Assembly: GCA_004555865.1 (NCBI GenBank)
Contig: SFJO01000019.1
Location: forward strand, 1 to 43,768
Direction of reading: 5' to 3'
DNA: 43,768 bases
Source of the DNA: Oscillospiraceae bacterium
GTDB taxonomy: Bacteria; Bacillota; Clostridia; Oscillospirales; Ruminococcaceae
The notes under the pieces were generated by a model. That model made no database searches. It saw nothing but the letters and a program-made list of their open reading frames with translations, and had not been told where the DNA came from. Below are positions 15,761 to 23,306 of this stretch, piece by piece (position 1 is the first letter of the stretch; the number at the start of each line of letters is the position of its first letter). Made by a program: the position numbers and the translations under genes.

Positions 15761-16572
15761 CACACAACGCCCTCCATATCCTCTTCGTCAAAGCTGCTGG
15801 TGAAGCTCATGCACAGCAGCACGATCACCATCAGAACCAGGCTCATGGCGCTGCCCAGGTTGTAGTTGTAACTGTTGCCCAGGAACTGCAGCTCGATCAA
15901 GTCACCGATGAGCAGATTGGAGCCGCCGCCCAGCATTCGGCTGATGATAAAGGTGGATACCGCCGGCACAAACACCATGGTGATGCCCGTGGCAATGCCC
16001 GGCACCGACAGCGGGATGAGCACCCGGGTCAGGATCTTGCCCATGCCGGCACCCAGATCCTGGGCTGCTTCCACTACGCTCTGGTCAATTTTGGTCATGG
16101 CCGTATACAGCGGCAGGATCATATAGGGCAGATAGTTGTATACCATGCCCAGCACCACCGCACCGGAGGTGTTGATCATCTCAAAGGGGCCAAGCCCCAC
16201 CAGGCCCAGAATGCGGTTGATGATGCCGTTTTTCTCCAGAAGGCTCATCCAGGCGTAGGTACGCAGAAGGAAGTTCATCCACATGGGCAGCATCACCAGC
16301 ATCTGCATGATGTGCTGTTTGGACGTGCGCAGGCGGGAGAGGAAGTATCCCACCGGGAACGCCAGCACCAGGCAGATGGCCGTGGCCACCGCCGCCAGAA
16401 TCAGGCTGCGGGCAAACACCGTGCTGTAACGGCCGATGGTCATCAGGTTGTCCAGCGTAAAATTGCCCGCACTGTCCGTGAGGGCAAAGTAAACCACAAT
16501 GATCAGGGGCGCAATGATAAAGGCCGCCATCCACACCAGATACGGAGCGGCCAGAGACTTTTTCTGTACCAT
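15760..16572 (-). CDS. potB: Polyamine ABC transporter permease PotB
   Basis: Inner-membrane permease, 270 residues, about six helices, partner of PotC. The EAA loop is EAAQDLGAGMGKILTRVLIPLSVP. ATG at 16572 lies three bases after the potA stop; GGAG sits within the last potA codons. The protein ends in an acidic tail (SFDEEDMEGVV). Confidence 0.92.
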   Translation of the reverse strand: MVQKKSLAAPYLVWMAAFIIAPLIIVVYFALTDSAGNFTLDNLMTIGRYSTVFARSLILAAVATAICLVLAFPVGYFLSRLRTSKQHIMQMLVMLPMWMNFLLRTYAWMSLLEKNGIINRILGLVGLGPFEMINTSGAVVLGMVYNYLPYMILPLYTAMTKIDQSVVEAAQDLGAGMGKILTRVLIPLSVPGIATGITMVFVPAVSTFIISRMLGGGSNLLIGDLIELQFLGNSYNYNLGSAMSLVLMVIVLLCMSFTSSFDEEDMEGVV

Positions 16573-16575
16573 GGC

Positions 16576-17622
16576 TCACTCCTCCGTGCGGGCCATGATG
16601 TGGATCTCATCCGGCCCGATGCACATGCCGATGACCTCGCCCGGCTGGCTGGCCTGGGTGGAGTGGATGATCCACTCGTGGCCGCCCTGCTCCACGTGCA
16701 TCTCGAAGTGAACGCCCTTGAAGATCACCTCATTGACCATGCCGGTGAGCTGGCCCTGAATGGCGGGCACCACCTTGATGTCCTCCGGGCGCACCACCAC
16801 CTGCACCGGCTGGTTGCGGGCAAAGCCCTTATCCACACAGGTAAACTCGTTGCCCGCAAACTCCACCCGGAAGTCCCGCAGCATCAGGCCGTCCAGAATG
16901 TTGCTCTCGCCGATGAAGTCCGCCACAAAGGCGTTCTGAGGCTCGTTGTAAATGTCCTCCGGGCTGCCGATCTGCTGAATAAGTCCGTCCTTCATGACCA
17001 CCACCGTGTCGGACATGGTCAGCGCCTCCTCTTGGTCGTGGGTCACGTACAGGAAGGTGATGTCCATCTCGCGCTGCAGGCGCTTCAGCTCCAGCTGCAT
17101 CTCCTTGCGCAGCTTAAGGTCCAGCGCGCCCAGGGGTTCGTCCAGCAGCAGCACCCGGGGCTGATTGACCAGGCCGCGCGCAATGGCCACGCGCTGCTGC
17201 TGGCCGCCGGATAGGGTGGCGATGTTGCGCCGTTCGAAGCCCTTCAGACCCACGACCTCCAGCATCTCCAGAACCTTGCTGCGGATGACCCGCTCGTCCT
17301 CTTTTTTCAGGCGCAGGCCAAACGCCACGTTTTCAAACACGTTCAAGTGCGGAAATAGGGCGTATTTCTGAAACACGGTGTTCACCTGCCGCTTGTAGGG
17401 CGGCAGGCCGGTGATGTCCTTTCCATCAAAAAAAACACTGCCGGATTTCGGCTCCACAAACCCGCCGATGACCCGGAGCGTGGTCGTTTTTCCGCAGCCC
17501 GAAGGCCCCAGAAACGTGACGAACTCCTTATCGTGCAGGTCCAGCGACAGACCATTCAAAATGTTCTGCCCGTCGAAATCCACAACAATGTTTTGCAAGG
17601 ATACGATGACGTTGTTGTCCAT
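16576..17622 (-). CDS. potA: Polyamine ABC transporter ATPase PotA
   Basis: ATPase of the polyamine importer, 348 residues. Walker A GPSGCGKTT (39-47), Q-loop VFQKYALFPH, signature LSGGQQQRVAIARGL (about 134-148), Walker B VLLLDEPLGALD and switch H in THDQEEAL, followed by a TOBE-type C-terminal domain (VVVRPEDIKV). ATG at 17622 has AGGGGG nine bases upstream. First gene of potABCD; its promoter is about 210 bases away, leaving a long leader. Confidence 0.95.
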   Translation of the reverse strand: MDNNVIVSLQNIVVDFDGQNILNGLSLDLHDKEFVTFLGPSGCGKTTTLRVIGGFVEPKSGSVFFDGKDITGLPPYKRQVNTVFQKYALFPHLNVFENVAFGLRLKKEDERVIRSKVLEMLEVVGLKGFERRNIATLSGGQQQRVAIARGLVNQPRVLLLDEPLGALDLKLRKEMQLELKRLQREMDITFLYVTHDQEEALTMSDTVVVMKDGLIQQIGSPEDIYNEPQNAFVADFIGESNILDGLMLRDFRVEFAGNEFTCVDKGFARNQPVQVVVRPEDIKVVPAIQGQLTGMVNEVIFKGVHFEMHVEQGGHEWIIHSTQASQPGEVIGMCIGPDEIHIMARTEE

Positions 17623-17830
17623 TTTTGATAGATCCCCCTTTGCGGTGGGCCGCCGCGGCGGGACGTTCCCGCCGGCCATGGCCCTCATTCCGCCGCTTCT
17701 CACGACGGAGCAGCGCCGATTGATGCCACCCCCGCAAAGGTTTGTTACACCGAAACAGCCAACGGCCACGGCTTCAGCAGCATACGCAAGCGCCAATGCG
17801 CGGCCCGACAAAAAATGCGGGCCGCACATA
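17623..17830 (-). promoter_or_regulatory. Long structured leader of potABCD
   Basis: About 208 untranslated bases between promoter and potA. It opens with a perfect eight-base GC stem (17800-17807 with 17818-17825) and ends near the ribosome site with a perfect hairpin (GGCGGGA/TCCCGCC, near 17657-17673). No riboswitch class recognised. The potA frame is open upstream, but no start with a ribosome site exists there. Confidence 0.4.
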
Positions 17831-17836
17831 TGTTCC

Positions 17837-17864
17837 ATTATAGCAGAGGGGGAACCTCTGTCAA
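17837..17864 (-). promoter_or_regulatory. Promoter of potABCD
   Basis: Minus strand TTGACA (17864-17859), 16-bp spacer, TATAAT (17842-17837). Both hexamers are perfect. Confidence 0.92.
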
Positions 17865-18107
17865 TACATTCCGGGAAGAATGGGAGAAAATGCCGTCGAA
17901 TTCTGGAAGATTCCGGTGTTTTCCTGTTCCCGCATGGCTTTTCATTTTGTTTCTTTCAAATCTCTCCGGTTTCTTTAAGGATTCTCCTGGATGCTTTCGT
18001 TTTCATGGCGCCGGTTCTTGGCTTTTCCGCATTTGCAGACCACTGCGTCAAACCGCTTCTCCCCCTGCCCTGCCGGGATTCCGCAAAGGTTCTCTGCCGC
18101 TGCGCCC

Positions 18108-18818
18108 TCAGGGCTGAGCATCCCCTTCCTCCACCGCTTCAAATACGAGCCAAGCGTCCTCCTCTTCCAGATAGACCTCCACCGTGCCTTCCGCGCCATA
18201 TTGGTACCCCATGCCAACCGTTCCAAAATTGGCCTGGTTGTCCGCAGTCGGCGTCTCGCCGCTGGCCGTCACCGCCGTGATCGTGCCGTCCATCACTCCG
18301 CAGCGCAGTGCGTCAGACTGCCGCCCGGCGTAACGATACAACTCACCGTTGATGCGCAGCGTGGCCGTCTGGGGCAAGGCTATGGCCTCGGCGCCGCTCG
18401 CCGCAGACGGATTTGCTACCTCCGTCTTTTGTTCCGCGCCGGGTGCATCGGCGGCACCGTCCGCCGCAGCCGCTTCCGGATTCTCGGCGGCCGCGGTCTC
18501 CGTTCCGCTTTCCGGTGCCGCGGCTTCCATCATCGCTTCGTCCATCTGCGTGCTGTACTCGGCCGCCTCCGAGCTTCTGGACGCATCTGCCGCCGAAAAG
18601 CCGCCTTTGCCCGACAGCATTTCGCCGCGCCACACCGCCACACACAGCATCAGGCAGGCGGCGGCCGCCACAACAGACGTCCCCGCACGTTTTGCCAGGC
18701 GCAGCTTGGGCGGTTTCGCCGCAGGCGGCGTTTCACGCTGCAGCGCAGCCAGCCGGGCCTTCAGTTCCGGCGAGGCGTGCAGTTGATCCAATTCATTCCG
18801 GTATTGTTCAGCACTCAT
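18108..18818 (-). CDS. Putative membrane anti-sigma factor
   Basis: A 236-residue protein whose first 43 residues (MSAEQYRNELDQLHASPELKARL) could bind the sigma factor in the cytoplasm. One membrane segment follows (about 47-64, TSVVAAAACLMLCVAVWRG), then an Ala/Glu-rich linker (about 75-145) and a small extracytoplasmic domain (ATLRINGELYRYAG to the end). It starts 11 bases inside the ECF sigma gene, the usual arrangement for a cognate anti-sigma pair. No named domain is recognised; the role is inferred from layout and topology. Confidence 0.75.
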   Translation of the reverse strand: MSAEQYRNELDQLHASPELKARLAALQRETPPAAKPPKLRLAKRAGTSVVAAAACLMLCVAVWRGEMLSGKGGFSAADASRSSEAAEYSTQMDEAMMEAAAPESGTETAAAENPEAAAADGAADAPGAEQKTEVANPSAASGAEAIALPQTATLRINGELYRYAGRQSDALRCGVMDGTITAVTASGETPTADNQANFGTVGMGYQYGAEGTVEVYLEEEDAWLVFEAVEEGDAQP

Positions 18819-19299
18819 ATCCGCCGTCTCCTTCCATATGTCCGCGCAGCGCTTCCCGCCCCCGCCGCAACCAGGTAAGCACTGTGTTGGGCCGGGTGTG
18901 CAGAATCTGCGCAATTTCTTTTGCCGTGTATCCCTCATAATAATGTAAGTAGATGGCATCCCGGTAGTTGGGCGGCAGCTGCCGCACCAGCGTCAACATC
19001 TCCCATTGGCCGCCCTCTTCGCGGGCCGGCAGCCACTCCTGAAGCTCCACATCGCTGTTCCGGCTTGCGCGGGCCAGGGTGTGGCAGTGGTTGATGGTCA
19101 CCCGGATCAGCCAGGCCCTCAAGTGCTCTTCGTTTTCAAAGCCCTTTTCAAACCGCACCAGCTTTTCAAACACATCCTGCACCACGTCCTCCACATCGCT
19201 CAGGTTGGGCGCATAATGTGCCGCCAGGCGCAGCACCATATCGGTATAATGCTCGATCGCATACACCAGGGGGTCCTGCAAAAAGGCAGTCCCTGTCAT
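18808..19299 (-). CDS. ECF-type RNA polymerase sigma factor
   Basis: A 163-residue sigma-70-family factor with region 2 (SDVEDVVQDVFEKLVRF, LRAWLIRVTINHC) and region 4 (LPPNYRDAIYLHYYEGYTAKEIAQILHTRPNTVLTWLRRGREAL) and no region 3, typical of extracytoplasmic-function sigmas. ATG at 19299 follows AGGAGG. The frame extends to 19554, but that part is not conserved. Coupled to the downstream membrane protein. A TATACT (19548-19543, minus strand) may be a promoter. Confidence 0.88.
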   Translation of the reverse strand: MTGTAFLQDPLVYAIEHYTDMVLRLAAHYAPNLSDVEDVVQDVFEKLVRFEKGFENEEHLRAWLIRVTINHCHTLARASRNSDVELQEWLPAREEGGQWEMLTLVRQLPPNYRDAIYLHYYEGYTAKEIAQILHTRPNTVLTWLRRGREALRGHMEGDGGYEC

Positions 19300-19551
19300 G
19301 CTCTGTTGCCTCCTCCCAAATTCGATTCCGGGCACCCCCCTGCGGAACCGCATTACTTTGCGCCCGCTGCTTTCGGCGTTCTCGTGGCGTTTGACACCCG
19401 CAGAAGTTCCCTTCTCATTTTTAACACACATCTCGTTGTCGATAAATTGCAGCAATCCTGCTATTTTTTGCCTTCTCATTCCATGCCGCCCGCCGGGCCA
19501 AGGCTGTTTTGCCAAAGCATCCTTTCCCGGCAACAACCATTTCAGTATATA

Positions 19552-19588
19552 CAAAAATCGGGCGGCTGACCAGATGGCCCGCCGCTCG
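19552..19588 (-). terminator. Possible terminator of the small membrane-protein gene
   Basis: A short GC-rich stem (GGCGG/CCGCC) followed by TTTTT on the minus strand (19556-19552). The stem is weak. Confidence 0.4.
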
Positions 19589-19621
19589 ATTCTTTAAACC
19601 TTATTTTCAGGACGCAGCCCG

Positions 19622-19903
19622 TCACAGCTGAATGCCGGACATACCCAGATACAGCACGCCGCACCGGGTCACCGTCCAAACGCGCGGTGCCCCGGCCACT
19701 GCCACCTTATACTGCCGCCGGCTGTTGTTGCGCAGCACTCCGCCGGACAGCTCCGTCAGTTCCATCGTAATGGCGGACACCGGATGACCGGACAGTGCCA
19801 TCGCCAGGCGCAGGGCGCCCACCGGTGTGAACATCAGGTAGCCCGCCAGCAGCAGCGCAGCCGCACCTGTTAAAACTCTCGGAAGGATTCTGGTCTCACG
19901 CAT
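19622..19903 (-). CDS. Small hypothetical membrane protein
   Basis: A 93-residue protein not recognised. One N-terminal hydrophobic segment (about 10-28, VLTGAAALLLAGYLMFTPV), then a soluble part with NNSRRQYKVAVAG and a hydrophobic end. ATG at 19903 has a weak AAGGTGG. The frame stays open upstream to 20164 without a conserved start. A plus-strand frame starts at 19902 on the complementary ATG; neither has decisive support. Confidence 0.45.
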   Translation of the reverse strand: MRETRILPRVLTGAAALLLAGYLMFTPVGALRLAMALSGHPVSAITMELTELSGGVLRNNSRRQYKVAVAGAPRVWTVTRCGVLYLGMSGIQL

Positions 19904-20189
19904 GGCCAAGCCCACCTTTCTGCTCGACACACCGGAAGGTGTGTGGTTTTCCTCTTTGCTTATAAGACGAGCCAGACGGCGGGAATATTTCACGGTTTTG
20001 GAAAAAATTGAGGTTGCGTATTTTTTAACAGACTCTGTGCGAGAGGAGGAACACCACCTGGCTCTATTCGGCACCTCGATGGATTTTTTGCATCCGCTGC
20101 TTCTGAGTGACTGCTTTGACATTGGAGAGAGGCTTCGTTTCTGTGTTTGCACATCTCTGTACACTCTGCCATAAGAAAGTGCACATTTC

Positions 20190-20360
20190 GTGACCTACTA
20201 TTTCTGCGATGTCTGCCACTACTGCCTTGAGGCAGAGTCGCTACCAGACTGTTGCCCAGACTGCGACAAGACCGAATACATCGATCATCCCGCCGTCCGC
20301 CTTGCTGCCGGAAAAGGAATCTTGGACTTGCTCCGAGCGAGGAACGAGGATTGGGAGTAA
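20190..20360 (+). CDS. Small zinc-ribbon protein
   Basis: A 56-residue protein read from GTG at 20190: it begins VTYYFCDVCHYC, continues DCCPDCDKTEYIDHPAVR and ends LLRARNEDWE. Paired cysteines (CDVC, then CCPDC) make a rubredoxin-like zinc ribbon, a type often carried on mobile elements. The ribosome site is weak (AAGAAAG). A clean terminator follows eight bases after the stop, which supports a real gene or a recent remnant. The usual glycine in the second knuckle (CPDCG) is Asp here. Base composition is lower in GC than neighbours, suggesting transfer. Confidence 0.6.
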   Translation: MTYYFCDVCHYCLEAESLPDCCPDCDKTEYIDHPAVRLAAGKGILDLLRARNEDWE

Positions 20361-20367
20361 ACATCCG

Positions 20368-20396
20368 CCTTCTGTGATTCACACAGAAGGTATTTT
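20368..20396 (+). terminator. Terminator of the zinc-ribbon gene
   Basis: Perfect nine-base stem CCTTCTGTG/CACAGAAGG (20368-20376, 20382-20390), five-base loop, then TATTTTTATT. Confidence 0.88.
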
Positions 20397-20430
20397 TATT
20401 CCCGTCACAAACTATACTTCCGTGCCCTTA

Positions 20431-20571
20431 TCACTTCGTCGTCTTCTCCTTAACCTTTTCCGGCACGTCGATCAAACCAAAGCGGTAGAACATCCCATAA
20501 ATATAAGACACACCCCGGATATCTCCCAGAGCCTTATTCCTATCGCAGCATAAAGCAATAAGCGGCAACAT
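20431..20571 (-). pseudogene. Possible C-terminal gene remnant
   Basis: A 46-residue minus-strand frame with protein-like composition (ALGDIRGVSYIYGMFYRFG, IDVPEKVKEKTTK, stop). No ribosome site or family match. I suspect the tail of a lost gene in a degraded mobile region. Confidence 0.25.
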
Positions 20572-20713
20572 TATTACTCTGCACCTTAGCCACAATCACT
20601 TGTGTTGCCTGCCGCCCACCACGTATTGGAGGGATGCTGCGTTTTCACTTTACACGCATCCACGGTTTGGTTTCCCATTTTTTGAAGTTTCTCCCCTCTT
20701 TTTCTATATTTCG

Positions 20714-21707
20714 TCAATCTTTTTCATAAAACAATGTAATAATTGTTTCACGCAAGCTTGCTTCATCCAAATAATAAGCCCAGTAGCCGTCCACCACTTT
20801 GCTTTCACCCTCAATGGTGAGCAGCGGCTGTTCCTGGTATTGGTTCAGTTTTGCGGCGATCTGCTGTGCCGTGCCGCTGCCGATATTGGTGACGGTGTAG
20901 TCCGCCAGGGCGCTGTAAACTTCCGCCGCAAAGGCGGTGTCGCGCCCGGTCAGCTCATCACGCAGGGCCGTCAGATACTGCCGCTGCCGCACCATGTGGG
21001 AAAGATTGGTTTCATCCTCCACGCCCTTTCGGCTGCGCACAAAATCCAGCGCATTCTCGTCGGTCAGGGTCACAACGGCCCCCTCGGTCCAGGCTGGGTT
21101 GCAGGCGGTCAGGTCGCTGTTCAGGGTGACGGTTATACCGCCGGCGAGGTCGGTCAGAATGTTGACCGCGTCCATGTTCACGGCAAAGTAACCGTCAATG
21201 GGCTGGTCCTCCAGCAGGCGGCTCACCGTCGTCACGTTGTTTTCGCAGCTCTCTTCCCGGCCGTTGCCATACGAATGTGCCAGCGCCAGCTGGGCGGTGT
21301 CGGTGCCGATGACGCTGCCGTTTACGCCCAGCACCGGCATCTCCACCATGCTGTCCCGGTTCAGTTACAGCGCCTGCCAGGTCTGGTTGGCGTTGTCCAA
21401 CACCAGCAGCATCTGCACATCGCTTTGGCCGCCGCCAATGTAGCTCTCGGTGCCCACCGCTTCGCCCATCTCGCCCACGCCGATGAGCAAGTAGCTCTCC
21501 AGGTCCGGGCGGGCCGTGTAGGTTTCACCCTGCCACTCCAGCTGCCGGGGGGGCAGCTTCCGGCGTTGGGCTGGCCGTTGGGGCTGCGGCGGGTGCTTCA
21601 TACCGGCCGGTTTCCCAGCGGTTCATGGCAAAGCCCACCGCCAGCACAGCCGCCAGAATCAGGGCCCCGGCCAGCACGGCTCGCCCAATGCGCCGACGCC
21701 CCCTCAT
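20714..21707 (-). pseudogene. LytR-CpsA-Psr (LCP) family gene, broken
   Basis: LCP proteins attach anionic glycopolymers to the cell wall. Joined across two lesions the product has a basic N-terminus and membrane helix (AVLAGALILAAVLAVGFAM), a Pro/Ala linker, then the LCP domain with YLLIGVG, LLVLDNANQTWQAL, LNRDSMVEMPVLGVNG, IDGYFAVNMDAV and VRSRKGVEDETNLSHMVRQRQYL. Lesion 1 is a seven-C tract (about 21546-21552): one C fewer restores the frame. Lesion 2 is an in-frame TAA at 21367-21365. ATG at 21707 overlaps the stop of the CpsB-like gene (ATGA), so it was the operon's last gene. Confidence 0.8.
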
Positions 21708-22435
21708 GGCTGTTCGAAGCCAAGGCCGCACACCAAGGCCGCATTTTCATCCATCCGGCGTAAAAACGCTTCTCCTAGTTTTCGTTCGACCATGCTTCTT
21801 CCCTCCTTCAGATTGGGTACTCGGGTCGTCAGGTTGTGGCAGTCGCTGCCCAGCAGGGGCAGGCGGCTCATTTTCAGCAGCTCCAGCCCGGTGCGGCGGG
21901 TGCGCCAGTGCAGCAGCGCCCCCGCGTTCACCTGAAAGCCGACCGGCAGTTCCGCCAGCCGTTTCAGCGCCTCCCGGTTGCCCCGGCTGAAGCAAAACCG
22001 CTCCGGATGCACCAGCACCACCTGAAAGCCCCGATCCAGTGCCAGCACCCGCACCTCTTCCAGCTGGAAATCCGTCCAGACGGAAAAGGACATTTCCAGC
22101 ATCAGCGTCCGGGTGTTTTCAATGCACAGCATTTCCAGCGCCTTCTCGCGGCCGATGCCCGCAAAAAAGGCAGTCTCAGAGGCCGCGAGAATCCGCGGTG
22201 CATCCGGCGGCATGGCGCTGCGCAGGTGGGCCAGCGCCGCCGCCCGCCGCTTGCAGAAAGCCTCCGGCGGTTCCTCATGGGCGTAAAAGTGCGAGGTGGC
22301 GCACACCACGTTCACGCCCTGCTCCGCCTGCCGCCGAAGCATCTCCAGCGACATGGCCGTATCCTTGCTGCCGTCATCCATATTCGGAAGAAGGTGGGTG
22401 TGCAGGTCAACGATTCCGGTCATTTTGCCGCTCAT
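21704..22435 (-). CDS. CpsB/CapC-type tyrosine-protein phosphatase (PHP domain)
   Basis: Metal-dependent PHP-family phosphatase of the CpsB/YwqE type, which dephosphorylates tyrosine kinases controlling capsule or exopolysaccharide synthesis. The 243-residue protein has the metal motifs DLHTHLLPNMDDGS (from residue 10), ATSHFY (usually TPHH), HPER and GSDCHN in order. Starts with a four-base ATGA overlap with the upstream AP2 gene and overlaps the LCP gene downstream the same way, so the three form a tight operon. No kinase or glycosyltransferase lies nearby, unlike a complete capsule locus. Confidence 0.88.
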   Translation of the reverse strand: MSGKMTGIVDLHTHLLPNMDDGSKDTAMSLEMLRRQAEQGVNVVCATSHFYAHEEPPEAFCKRRAAALAHLRSAMPPDAPRILAASETAFFAGIGREKALEMLCIENTRTLMLEMSFSVWTDFQLEEVRVLALDRGFQVVLVHPERFCFSRGNREALKRLAELPVGFQVNAGALLHWRTRRTGLELLKMSRLPLLGSDCHNLTTRVPNLKEGRSMVERKLGEAFLRRMDENAALVCGLGFEQP

Positions 22436-23238
22436 CCGCTTTCCTCTTCCCGATAGCGCCGCAAGAATGTGTCAAAGGTCATTTCTTCGCCTAATTTTCG
22501 TGCTTTTTTTGCATCTTCCAAGTTTTCAAAGCTGCCCAGATAGTAGGTTTTCCCCCGGAAGCCGATCCGGGCGACCCAGCGCTGGGTGCGCTGGTTCAGG
22601 TACACGCCCCGCACGCCGCTGGTGTTGTTTTTCAGCATGGTGCGGGCCTGAATGGCTTCCACAAAGGTTCCGTCCACAAAATGGCAGTAGCGGCTCGGGT
22701 CCACCTTGCAGCCGCAGCTGGTGGTGTAGCCGTTTTTCAGGCAGATTTCACGCACCACCACCTCGTTGCCGCAATCGCACCGGCAGCGCCACATATTCCG
22801 GTGGTCATTCTTACCCTCAAAGGCAACCACAGTCAGGTTGCCGAAGCGCCGCCCGATCCACTTTTGGGTCAGGTTCAGCTTACAGCCGCAGTCTTTCACG
22901 CTGCCGCGCAGCAGCTTGCGGCTGGAAGCCTCAAACTCCTTGCCGCAGCCGCATCGGCACTTCCAGATCACATCACCGTCCTCGGTGCGGCGGGCGGTCG
23001 GCTCCAGCGCCGTCACCTGACCAAACACCCGGCCGGTCAGGTCGCGGCGCATCTGGCACTTATTACCGCAGCCGCAGTCCTTAATGGAACCGCGCCGCAA
23101 CCGGCGTGACTCCACCACGATCTCGCGGCCGCAGGCACACCGGCAGCGCCACAAGGCATACCCGCTGGGGGTTGCCCCCTCGCGCCCTATCACCAGCAAT
23201 TTGCCGAAACGCTGGCCGGTCAAATCGCACAGCCTCAT
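22432..23238 (-). CDS. Triple zinc-repeat protein with C-terminal AP2 domain
   Basis: A 268-residue probable DNA-binding protein. Three tandem repeats (about 5-57, 66-119, 127-177) share the pattern G-x-x-F-G-x-L/V then W-x-CRCxCG, about 18 residues, then CGC. The cysteines (C32/34/36/55/57, C94/96/98/117/119, C152/154/156/175/177) look like zinc ligands. Residues 207-262 form an AP2/ERF-like domain (SGVRGVYLNQRTQRWVARI, GKTYYLGSF, EDAKKAR). No HNH nuclease motif is visible, though AP2 domains often accompany HNH homing enzymes. GAGGTG precedes the ATG. It directly borders the invertible segment and heads the CpsB-LCP operon. Confidence 0.8.
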   Translation of the reverse strand: MRLCDLTGQRFGKLLVIGREGATPSGYALWRCRCACGREIVVESRRLRRGSIKDCGCGNKCQMRRDLTGRVFGQVTALEPTARRTEDGDVIWKCRCGCGKEFEASSRKLLRGSVKDCGCKLNLTQKWIGRRFGNLTVVAFEGKNDHRNMWRCRCDCGNEVVVREICLKNGYTTSCGCKVDPSRYCHFVDGTFVEAIQARTMLKNNTSGVRGVYLNQRTQRWVARIGFRGKTYYLGSFENLEDAKKARKLGEEMTFDTFLRRYREEESG

Positions 23239-23264
23239 GGTACACCTCACTTTCCAACTTCCTT

Positions 23265-23306
23265 CCACCGCAAAAAGGCCTTCCATTTTTGAAATGGAGG
23301 GTCAAT
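23265..23306 (+). repeat. Left inverted repeat of the invertible cassette
   Basis: 42 bases matching the reverse complement of 24760-24801 at 38 positions. The inner 28 (23279-23306) are identical, and contain a dyad TCCATTT-TTG-AAATGGA. The recombinase stop codon (23304-23302) lies inside the repeat, so inversion keeps that gene intact. Confidence 0.93.

Noticed and set aside
17623..17838. N-terminal extension of PotA to the far upstream start
   Set aside because: The extra residues are unlike any ABC ATPase, overlap the promoter start, and lack a ribosome site; ATG at 17622 has one.
18349..18940. Plus-strand frames over the anti-sigma gene
   Set aside because: Ala/Pro/Ser-rich shadows of the Ala/Glu linker in other frames.
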